Source: Phytophthora quininea
Lineage: Eukaryota > Oomycota > Peronosporomycetes > Peronosporales > Peronosporaceae
Direction of reading: 5' to 3'
NCBI GenBank assembly: GCA_011947345.1
Contig: JAAVTG010000644.1
Span: 62,001-126,000, forward strand
Length of the DNA stretch: 64,000 nt
Shown piece by piece: positions 45,978 through 55,307 of this stretch (position 1 is the first letter of the stretch; the number at the start of each line of letters is the position of its first letter). The position numbers were made by a program, and so were the translations under genes. The notes under the pieces were generated by a model. The model was given only the letters and a program-made list of their open reading frames with translations. It was not told where the DNA came from and ran no database searches.

Positions 45978-48900
45978 CTACTGCTCCATCACGCGCCGGA
46001 TGCGCGAGACCCACTCGTCGTAGTGAGCCTCCGTCACGGCTTGAAGGAGGATTCTACACGCAAGCGAGTTAGTCACAAACGATTTCTTTACACTCAGAAC
46101 CAACACCGTGTGTTACCTCAGTTGTCGTCGCTTGTTGGTTTGAATGAAAATCTGTTGCAGTCGCTCCGCAATCGTGGCCTCGTCCTCTTCCGGCTGCAAC
46201 TCTGTGGCTGTCTTGCGCGGAAGCTTCGCTTGAAGGTCTTCCACGCACCACACCACACGTTCGTACTCTCCGCGCACTAGATTGGACCACACCAGTCCTG
46301 CTAGTTGCTCGTCAATACTAGTTCTGTTTTGATGGGAAACAGACGAGTCGTCTAGTGGCGCGTGTTCCCAGTCGCGAGCAACACGAACCACGTGCTGTGC
46401 GAGGACCCATTCCTCCTGGTCAATGCACTGCTTAAGTAGCTCGGCTGCGCTCTCCATTCGTAACGGTAGAGACGTCCCGGACGCAGTGGAGCATTCCTCT
46501 AGAATCAGCAAGAAGTTGGCGGCTGTGCGTAGCTCAGAGCGCTGCTGGCAAATGACCAGCAAGTCCATTGGATCGCCAGCCGTCGGGAAAAGCGTCTTTA
46601 AGCGAGAAGGTTCGCTCTTCCGCGCTACATGGGCGACGATCTCACAGTACTCTGCAATGTCTCCATCGTCCCCTTCGCTAGGCCGTAGCAGTTGAATGGC
46701 TGTTTGAAGCATCTCTTCTGGACATCTTTTGGCATAGCAATCTTCCAGCATGGAATGCAAGAAAAGCTCTTGGGTGGGCGTCGAGAGTGCGAACTGTTTC
46801 CGTACACCTTCCAACACTAGACGCGCCCATGAAAGCTGTTCGTTCTGCACGAGGAAGCTCAAGAGTGTGTGGAAAATTGGCTGGACACGTGCGAAGATTT
46901 CGTAGCATGGAAGTAGCACGCCTGACGGAACATATACATCTTGTGATACACCCACTAGCAGGCCAAATGTCTGCTGGGCGCCAAGGACTTTCACGTCGTA
47001 ATCAAAGCGCAGCATGCCATCCTTCGCAGCCGGGTCATCCACTGTCCCCACACATCCACGCAGGTTAGAGTACCCCTCTCTCAATTGCAGTCTACCACTA
47101 CCACTGCCAGTTGCCGTTCCACTCAAAAAGCCCTCAAGAGACACGCCATACTCGCTGATGACTTGTTCGTAAAGCTCAGCAGTGGCAGGTGCAGTACCAA
47201 ACTCAATCTCATACGTTTTGGCTCGCAGAGGATCATGACACGCCAAAAACGTCTCCAAGTGGCGGGTATCCTCTTCGAAAGCCTTTGTGTGAGCCATATA
47301 CACACCATCTAGCAATGGAAGCCATACCTTCATACCTTCCGGACCGTAGAGTCCATAAATTAACCTGCAAGGAGCTGGCCACGAAGAGCAAGCTTGGTGA
47401 GTCGCAAACAGCCTCGCCATAGTCGTCACATTGGAGCACAACAGACGTTGAGATCGATTCTCAGGATCCCAAACAATCACATCGCCCCCACTGTCAAGGA
47501 AAGCAAAGCGAGGGAGGACTTCTTCCGGCGTGTACTGGTCCGGGACTTCTCCCCCACCAGCATGTTGACAAAGCTGGAGATCCAGCCTTCTTCGTCGTGG
47601 TCATGTTCGCGTTCGGCTTGGTACTTGCGTTGCTGTTGCTCTCTTAGTTTTTCATCTTGGATATGTAAAAATCTAGGCAATACTGCAAAGTCTAAGACTG
47701 CGTTGCGTTTGCATGTGCCAATATGTTGACATTCTGTCACTCTTGAAGGTAAATTCACTTGTCGCTTCAGTTCAATCTTCATTCGGAGATCGTTTTGCCT
47801 GATACTACCACCAGCATCCACTCCAAAACACCACAGCTCGTTCCTCGAGACGCAAAACAAGTTTTTCTGCGCGTTGTCGCTCTCCATGAGGAAGAAACAG
47901 TCGTCGGCATCATCCTGTCCACTCGTTAACGTCTTTTCTCGACTACGCGCCGCATTTTCACCCTCTCGAGCGAAAACTAGCTGCTCTAAGAGTGATTCCT
48001 CGTCCAGATGGTTGCGTGGGTAGGCCTGTAGGTGAAGCGACTGATGGTTCTCGCTAAAGCGCGTGAAGTTCACGACTAGCACATCGTCGGCCACCCACAA
48101 CATCGAGTATACAAACATATCCTGCTCGTCATTGACGTTGCCAAACATCCGCCACTTGCCCGTAACCAAATTCAGCAAACAGAAGCCGCGCTGTCCAGCC
48201 ACAGCCATTTGATGTCCACTATCGCTCAAAGCCACAAGCCGAAGCGGGCAACACTTCTCAAACTCTGTAGGCACGCTCCAATTCACACAGGAAGTTAATG
48301 CACAAGGGTCGTCAAGTGACGGCTCCGCCATCAAACGAACACTGCAACGTTCCAACAACGCCAAGTGCGATGCCCGTCCACCAGAGAGCGGCACAGTCTT
48401 CGCAAAGTCAAATTCTGCCAACGACATCAACGTTTTTCGTCGAGTCTTGACGTGCTCACGGTGCGCATGCAGCTCTCGCAGTCTTTTCTGTTTAGCTAAA
48501 TACACTTTCTGAGCGACTACAGCATTCCCATACTCAGTAACTACATTCAGGAAGTGGTTGGGATTCCACACGGGGAAGAGAGCGAACATTAGTTTGACAT
48601 ATTTGTGTCGCGCAACACGGGTCGACGTGCCTTGGATCGCCTCCCATCCATCGAACTTTGCGCGTCGTTCAAACTCCATCAGAGGAGGACGCTCCTCCAG
48701 ATCGCAGTCGCCATGCAGCACCTGCATCCGAAGCGCATACTCCCGAATACACAAGTTCTCCTCTTCTAAGAAACGAATGCCGTGTGCTTCCATAAACTCA
48801 GTAGAAGACAGCGCTTCAACTGCCAGGGGGAACACTTTCTCCCAGTTCAAACGCATGAACGACAGTGTCACCGCTTCGTTATCCGGAAGCTCCTTGATCA

Positions 48901-50675
48901 CCCCTACAATCTGTTCGAAAGGCAGATTGACCACCTTTGAGTTGTCGTTAATACCAACCAGCAAGTCTCCGCCTTTAATCTGCCCACAAGCCTCGGCAGG
49001 GCCAACGCCACCATCTCGTGCTTTAGTAAAACTATTATCGCTACGAACCCAAGCGCCACAGCGACCAGGAGCTCCCGACAGGGACAGACACAGACCGTCT
49101 TCTTTTTGTGCACTTTGGCATTGACGATCTCAAACAAGTCGGTAGCCGTGGTTAACGCACCCTCGCTCTCTTCCTCGATTTCCCTTAGAATTTCATCTTC
49201 TGGTACCTGCACTAGCTGGGTGCACTGTTCGCCTCGGGGTACGACGATCAACGAGTTGCTTTCTTTCGTCCACAACAGTGTGATGACCCCAAAAGCACAA
49301 ACTTCCTTCATGGCGTGCTCATCCATCTTAACGGGACGTTCCTGGTTATGCTGTGGCAAGCTTGACATGAGACGGCATCCATCAGTAGAGAATAACGAAA
49401 ACCCGCGCAGTTCGTATCCTACAGCAACGCTTCGCCCGTCATGAGACCATGCAAGCGACGTTACCGAGCCAATATCCTCCGAAGAGTACCCCCAAAACGC
49501 GAGACTCAACTCGCGAATCGGTTCCAAAGTCAATGCTGTCGGAGTCGCTTCTCCTTTCTTCGTCGTTTTTCCCTTTCCTGCTTCATCCTTAATCTTCAAA
49601 GACAACCGAAACAACGACACGCCACCATCAGCCCAGCCAAGCGCCAGTCTCGACCCGCTGGCATCCAAACTCGTCTTCGTGCATCGTCCATTCGATGGAG
49701 TGTCCACTGCTTCTCTCTCGGTGTTCACCAGCGACATCAACTGGTCAATGCTCTTCCTCGCAGGGAAAGCAACATAATAAAACATTTCCCTCCTTCAAAG
49801 CTCGCTACAAGGAACAGCGACGAGATCTTAGTCGGCAAGTCGGCCGATGCACAGGTCAAATCGTAACATGACGGGGGCGCTGCGTCCTCCGGCACTGCTA
49901 GGTGAGCTCGAACGTCGATCTTCCAGATCTTGGTGGACTGGTCTGTATTACTGAACCAGGACCCCTGCGCGTCCCCATCGCCACTCCCAGCCACTTCCAC
50001 GACGCAGATCATGCCGCTGGCCATCCCCACAAACAAATATTTACTACTGGGTACCGCACTCATAGAAGATGCCACGTCCTCGTAGTCACTCTGGGAGGCG
50101 CCTTGATTCAGCGGATAGTCCTCCACAAACTTGGCGGTGAGCTGCAGTTTGGACGTCTTGTCCTCGAAGCTGGGCTGGTCCAGCATGGCATTGGAATCTT
50201 CGATATTATTGTTACTGTGGCTGTCTGCTCTACTCAGCAGCGTCTTGAGGCCCTCAAATGCGTAAAACTCGACGCTCTGAGCGTCCTCCTCGACGACTGC
50301 GAGACGGTCGCCGGCCACCCAGACGGCAAACACTTGGTGGAGGGGACGCTCGAGGACCTCGGAGGTCGCTTCTTGGTCTTGAACCTGCTCCAGATAGCGG
50401 CCCTCGCGTCGACATCTCCCCAACAGCCTTCGACCGGCGCCTGAGAGCGACTTTGGGGCGCTCCAGAGAGACACAAAGCACGACGACACGCGCGCCAGCA
50501 CCAGAGAGGACGGGTGCAGCGCTAGCGAGACGTCCTCCAGCCGCTCGTCGCCCCCAGCGGCGCGTACGTGCGCGGCGGCCCGCTGCAGAAGAACATGGCG
50601 AGGCACCAAGTGCACACGTGTTCCGAAAATGCGATTGGGCGAAATAAGAAATGGGTACGCGATGTCGAAGCGCAT
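45978..50675 (-). CDS. RIC1: RIC1 homologue (Rab6/Ypt6 GEF subunit) with internal PDZ domain
   Basis: RIC1 partners with RGP1 to activate Rab6/Ypt6 at the Golgi for retrograde transport. Start ATG 50675 (MRFDIAYPFLISP). The first beta-propeller runs to about 49250 (LALGWADGGVSLF, SVAVGYELRGFSLFSTDGC). A PDZ domain follows at about 49095-48850 (LCLSLSG, GGDLLVGIND, LPFEQIVGVIKEL). The second propeller has MAVAGQRGFCLLNL and GKWRMFGNVNDEQDMFV (about 48210-48110). The RIC1 C-terminal domain has PSGVLLPCYEIFARVQPIFH, VAHVARKSEPSRLKTLF, GDPMDLLVICQQ and AANFLLILEE. The last exon (46053-45978) is joined over a 63-base intron. Three frame breaks each fit one missing base in a homopolymer (49788-49790, 49103-49107, 47551-47555), so the gene is probably intact, about 1,545 codons. 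Confidence 0.88.
46054..46116 (-). other. RIC1: Last intron of RIC1 (63 nt)
   Basis: Donor AG|GTAACA, branch-like TGACTAAC about 15 bases before the acceptor GTGTAG. Splicing carries the frame on into a 25-codon exon ending VMEQ, rather than the premature TAA at 46113. The outer edge of the inverted repeat falls inside this intron. Confidence 0.75.
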
Positions 50676-50789
50676 GTTGTTGCTGTTGCCACCAAGCACC
50701 GGGCTCGAACGCTTGCAAATGGATCGGTACTTCACAATTACGACACGACTAACGCTACGTCACTACTGAAGAGCCCTCTTGTCGGTCGA

Positions 50790-51468
50790 CTAGTACGCCT
50801 GCTTTGCGGCGCTTGCTGATGCGTCCGTGGCGCCTGAGACGCCCTCTTTTCCTTGCTTACTCTCACCAGTGGGCAGGTTGTCCACACCTGGCAATTTGCC
50901 GCCCCGATGGGTAGACTGTCGAGACCAGGCAAGTTGCTGGCGCCAATGGGCAGACTTTCGACGCCAGGTAGCTTGCCGCTGCCAATGGGCAAGCTGTCCA
51001 AGCTAGGTAACTTTCCGATGGACAAGCTTCCCACGCCAGGAAGCTTACCGCCCCCGATGGGCAGGTTGTTGGTGATGGAACCGAGGCTGCTGCCACTTGG
51101 CAGCGACGGGAGCCCGCCCTTACCACCCCCGATGGGAAGCTTGTCGGTGATCGAGGATATCCCGCCAACGCCGTTGGTGATTGTCGTAAGGGAGTCGGGG
51201 CTGGGGAGGCCCCCGTCGGCAGAAGCTTGGACGCGCCATCCCCGCCGCCCGTGAGGGTCTTTGTGATGGAACTGATCCCGTTGAGGCCATCGAGGCCAGG
51301 CACACCGGCAGTGGTGGATTGTTGCTGCGTGGGAGTGGAGTCGCCCATGCCGCCAGTAATCTCCGAGAAATCGTACGCGCCAGCTCGCAGTAGCTTGCGC
51401 TCCGAGTCGGAGGCGACGACGCACTGGATCGCGGCGGCAAGAAGAGCGAGAGCGGAGAATACCTTCAT
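50790..51468 (-). CDS. Small secreted G/L/P-rich repeat protein
   Basis: ATG 51468 opens a classic signal peptide (MKVFSALALLAAAIQCVVAS), then SERKLLRAG and a Ser/Thr/Gln-rich segment. The body is tandem degenerate repeats around GKLPGVESLPIG/GKLPSLDSLPIG (about 51190-50890), ending in an Ala-rich tail (TDASASAAKQAY) at TAG 50790. Two frame breaks coincide with a G5 run at 51210-51214 and a C4 run at 50902-50905; sibling repeats show C5 at the latter place. The host sequence is therefore probably one open frame of about 225 codons. It is expected to be extracellular or cell-wall associated. It has no Cys, so it is not a classic apoplastic effector. I do not recognise a named family. It lies 114 bases from the RIC1 start, on the same strand. 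Confidence 0.75.
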
Positions 51469-51510
51469 TGGAGTTGGTGGTGGTGGTTGGAAGCTTGTCC
51501 CAAAGGAAGA

Positions 51511-51526
51511 AGAAATGGAAATGAGC
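51511..51526 (-). promoter_or_regulatory. Oomycete-type initiator (Inr) promoter
   Basis: GCTCATTTCCATTTCT on the minus strand matches the oomycete core GCTCATTYYNCAWTTT except for one missing spacer base. It is followed by a pyrimidine-rich tract. It lies 43-58 bases before the ATG of the secreted protein, the usual distance for oomycete genes. Confidence 0.75.
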
Positions 51527-52144
51527 TGGCTATGAAAGCTAGTGACCACCTTGTCGAGGATCCACAGGCTGCGAATACTGCACGGCTCGTTGATCCTGTT
51601 CCGCACCCGATAAGACGAGCCCGATGGCGACAACCTGTGGTTGAATCGATGGTCGGTGTCTGATGCCACATGTGCTTGTTGGCACCATGAATTGTCGCCA
51701 ACTGGGCGAGTTCCATGCGATTTCAATTGTGGTGCTGCGGCTGCAGGTGTTTGTTTGAAGTTTGCTGCAGTGGAACGCAGCACAAACATGCTCAACGTCG
51801 ACGACGACGTCTTGACGCAAATGACTTAGTTTTCGACGACAGCAACTTCCCTGCATACTTGCTCATACCAAAATCGGCATAATTTCGTGGACAGAGAAGT
51901 ACAAAGTTACGTGAGCGAGTTAAACAACTTTCGGGCTCAAGGGGCTACGTCCTACAATATGTTGAGAGAAGAGAGTGAGCGGGTTCATCGAGACTAGAGC
52001 GCGGGGCGGACTAGGCGCAGGCAAAAGTGTGCTCTTCATTCCAAGGATTAAAGCATAATCTTTGGTGTTGTTGAGTGTAGGTCCTAGCTAAGCTCAACGT
52101 TGTCACGGATTGGTACTGCGGAAAGCTAAGACTAAGACTAGCAC
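51527..52144. other. Upstream region of the secreted gene and 3' flank of the effector
   Basis: No gene. 51970-52140 is the effector 3' flank, also found at 39225-39294 and 42470-42567, where it is split by the MULE. Confidence 0.5.
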
Positions 52145-52820
52145 TTAGTTTATCGTCGGTCTTAAGAAGGTCACGTAGCTCTGCCAGAACATGTATGCAG
52201 GGTCTTTTCCCTGCGCCTTCACGCCCAGAACCGTTTTGAGATCCTCAGAGGCCACGCCTCGACTGTGCATACGGAGAAAGAGATGTGGTTGCAACTCTTT
52301 CGAGAGACTCGCCAGCTTGGGCTGGTTGATCATTGCGATGGCGTCGTCGGATAATTTCTCTGTCATCGCAAGGAAGATTCCGGTGGAGGAACCGAAGTAG
52401 TCATCTACACGATTGGCCTTCTGGTACTCGAGCGCGTATCTCAACCACGCGAACATGTTTTGTTTTTCATTGAGGTGCATTGGTGTTATTTAGCTCTGTT
52501 GACTAACGACTTTCAATAGCCTTACGACCACGCGAACACGGTCTTGTCATCAGGATGCACCTCGTTAGGCACAAGCTTGTCCAGCACCTTGCTTGGAATC
52601 GTCTTGGTGACCAAGGTTTGAGGTTAAATTTCACTGTGATTGTAGTGAGGACCCCTCTTTCGTCGGAGTCATCGGCGGCGGTGACCTTTGCTTGGACACG
52701 CAGAGACCGCTTTCCAGCGACGATGGTCTCGGCTTGGCTAGTTCCAGGAGCAGTTGAAAGTGCCGAGGTGACTGCAACGAAAATCGCCGCTGTCAGCAAC
52801 AGAGCCAGCAATCGACGCAT
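52145..52820 (-). pseudogene. RxLR-dEER effector with intact RSLR, disrupted C-terminus
   Basis: A secreted, host-translocated effector candidate. ATG 52820 begins the signal peptide (MRRLLALLLTAAIFVAVTSA). RSLR and DDSDER follow at the expected spacing. The C-terminal WY part (FAWLRYALEYQKANRVDDYF, KLSDDAIAMINQPKL, EDLKTVLGVKAQGKDPAYMF) is in other frames and ends at TAA 52145. The frame changes by one base after the dEER codons; a C4 run at 52652-52655 marks the spot, as in the 32 kb paralogue. A stop follows shortly after, and around 52480-52560 part of the W-motif coding sequence appears twice, separated by about 40 non-coding bases. Together these suggest a non-functional allele, although the N-terminal half is well preserved. 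Confidence 0.78.
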
Positions 52821-52881
52821 GGTTCTGCTGCTTGGTAGTAGGGTCTTGGCTCTAGAAACTTGATTGGTGGTTGGCAAAAGC

Positions 52882-52889
52882 AAAAGTGA
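52882..52889 (-). promoter_or_regulatory. Inr-like element of the 52.8 kb effector
   Basis: TCACTTTTGCTTTT on the minus strand lies about 62-69 bases before the ATG. Homology to the other two effector promoters ends at 52911, where transposon-associated DNA begins. Only about 90 bases of native upstream sequence therefore remain. Confidence 0.5.
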
Positions 52890-53066
52890 GGTCGAGCTGC
52901 TTGCCTCGCAAGATTCAACTACTTTAGTAAGACAAAACTTGAGTTTTGTGAGATGGCGTAAGACAGATGTCCTATTATTTCTCAACAAAACTATTGACAA
53001 AAAGCAAAACACCTTAGTTTTAGTATGTCAGGAAATAAATGCGTTGAGGGGAGAATCAGTAGCCAG

Positions 53067-55229
53067 GTCGTCTTACGCCCCTAAATCCTATCCTATTGAC
53101 TCAAATTCCGCCAAGCACGTTGAAGCGAACATGGCGACCGTCAGTCGTGGCCTGGACTCCCACGCACCTCCCGCATTACGACCTCGGGCCCACACCCCTA
53201 CACCTGTACCTGGAGCACTCAGTAGTGCAGACGTTCGCGGTGCTTGCACAGTACCATCAACGAAGAAGGCCTACAAGAGCTACATTGATGGAATGTCCAA
53301 ATGGATTAAGGAGAAGCTACCGTCCCCAGAAAGCTACTTCGGCACCGACGGTGAGATTAATGTGTCGATGTTTGAACCATCTCACTTTGAGAGGTTTCTG
53401 CTGGATAAGATGAACTCAAAGTCGCTAAAGGTATTTACCTTGGGAGGGTACCGAAGTACTGTCAAAGATATCTATCGACGGGAAAGATTCCACTCCCCCG
53501 AGTACACAGATGACCTAAAAACATTTTTTCGCGGGCTGAAGAGGATTGAAGCGGATAACGATCAAAATGGCACTGGACGCACGACAGGGAAATGTCCTCT
53601 GTCCTTCACTCTCTACAAAATTCTCTGCAAGAAAACGATGTGCATGCTTGATAGTGGATTTGCTCATTTGTACTTGGTGCTGCAGTGGAACTTAATGTGC
53701 AGGTCCTAGTCGATTGAAACCGTGCATGTGGCGCACCTGAACTGTGTTGACGATAATATTGGATGTGTTCTCCACAAGACTAAAACTAACCAAGAGGGCA
53801 GTGGTCCAAAAGACCCCCGACACATTTACAGCAACCCGCTGAACCCAAGCTTATGTTGTATTTTGGCTTTTGGTATTTATTTTGCGTCGAATCCAACGCT
53901 AGGTGCTGGTAAGCTTTTCCCGGGTTCGAACGAGAAAAGTAGATTTTCGAAGAAGCTGGCAGTGTTATTACAGGAGGAGACCAGTGGCAAGGCGTATGGC
54001 ACACATTCTATACGTAAAGGGGTGGCTACGTTTGCTTCAAGTGGAAGTACGGGTGGTCCGTCAATGGCAAGTGTGTGTCTGCGCTGCGGGTGGTCTTTGG
54101 GCGGAGTTCAGGAGCGCTACATTCGCTACAAAGCCGCTGGTGACCAGTTCCTGGGCCGTGTAGTGGCAGGACTTCCACTCAACTCACCCGATTTTGCAGT
54201 GCTACCGCCACACTTTCCAGGAGTAAATGACAGTGTTATTGGCGAAGCTCTACAGATGATGTTTCCGTCGATGAGTAAGGACACAAAAATGCGCCCGATT
54301 TTAGCTCTCTGTCTGGCATCACTGGTCGAGCATGCCAGATTCCTGAGGCAAGTCATACCAGCCAACCACCCATTGTTGGCCTCTGCCATATTTCGAGATG
54401 ACATTTTGATGGATTCACTACAACGAAAATTGGCGAGTCATCATACCTCCACCTTGGTCCCAACAGGAATTCCTCCATACATTCATCTATATCAGCAGCA
54501 ACAGGAGACTCAAAAAGCGGTAGAACGCATGCCAGATGTATTGTTGAGCGGGATCTCTAAGCTTTTGGACGAAAAGGGGTTGGAACCGGAGCAATGAGAA
54601 AGAGGAGCTCCAGTCTACCATACGCGAGCTTCTAGTCGAAGCTGGGCTGTATCAGAGAGCCAGAGTCCAGACAGAGGATAACCCCCAGGCAAATCATGGC
54701 ACCATCATTTATTGGAGTCACGATGGTAAGTTTCATCGGCTACCAGAAGATTTTGAGTTCCCTGACGTTGATGCTCTTGGCGTCTGGCACCTGTGGTGGT
54801 TCGGAAACGCATCTATGGGTTATCCTCCGTTTAAAGGTTTGCAGCCGTCTGACTTCGCAACAAAAGTCAAGCGTAAACGGTATTCAGAATGGAGTGTCTT
54901 GGTGAAAAATTTGCGAGACGCAGTAAAGACCGCTACTGGACGAGATCTCAAGCCACCTCGGAGTCAGCACGAAGCCGACCTTCTTTTCGATATAGCGATC
55001 AAAAACGTGCCCATGAAGAAAGCATCAGATGGAAAGACACCTAGTAGGCCTGATAGAGCAGCAACAACACTTAGACGAATTCGAGAAGCTCTGCACGAAG
55101 CAAGCCCCGAAGCTCGAACCGTGCCGTTCCGTCGTCGAAAGCGCAGGGCTACTAATCAACTTGACGACTAATCGACTCCTTTTTGTCCAATCCAATCAAT
55201 TCAATTTCGCGTAACCGCGTCGTCTTACG
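53067..55229 (+). mobile_element. Crypton-type tyrosine recombinase element
   Basis: An 11-base direct repeat GTCGTCTTACG is found at 53067-53077 and 55219-55229, bracketing the recombinase gene. Cryptons move by tyrosine recombinase exchange and leave short direct repeats rather than inverted termini. The element lies just beyond the point where effector promoter homology is lost (52911). 52912-53066 is unassigned. Confidence 0.65.
53131..55171 (+). pseudogene. Crypton tyrosine recombinase with GCR1_C-like DNA-binding tail
   Basis: ATG 53131. The N-terminal core-binding region has AYKSYIDGMSKWI and FERFLLDKMNSKSL. The catalytic domain shows the first Arg (LQWNLMCR, 53697), then a TAG at 53707, and continues with THSIRKGVATFAS (the HxxR box, 54003), RCGWSLGGVQERYIRYK (Trp and the nucleophile Tyr, about 54081-54131). 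After a helical segment and a one-base frame change at about 54590, the tail has VWHLWWFGNASMGYPPF (about 54786-54836), typical of the GCR1_C domain of Cryptons. It ends at 55171. The stop between the Arg and HxxR boxes and the frameshift make it inactive as read. The conserved catalytic residues suggest recent decay. Confidence 0.85.
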
Positions 55230-55307
55230 AATGTTCGACACTCCTCGTTTGGAAGGATACCGCTCACATTGAGCCCTAACCCTTTCTTTCTGCGGAACAA
55301 ACTGAAT

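Larger units (their letters stand above)
43216..46064 (-). repeat. Right arm of the large inverted repeat
   Basis: The partner of 35848-38694. Its inner end continues into effector-upstream DNA exactly as at the older 33 kb copy, and its outer end lies in the last intron of RIC1. Both edges therefore sit in native context, and this arm is probably the donor. Confidence 0.95.

Noticed and set aside
49737..49850. Short intron at the first RIC1 frame change
   Set aside because: The only GT-AG pair restoring the frame would be about 35 bases, too short. One missing G at 49788-49790 is simpler and keeps the propeller similarity continuous.
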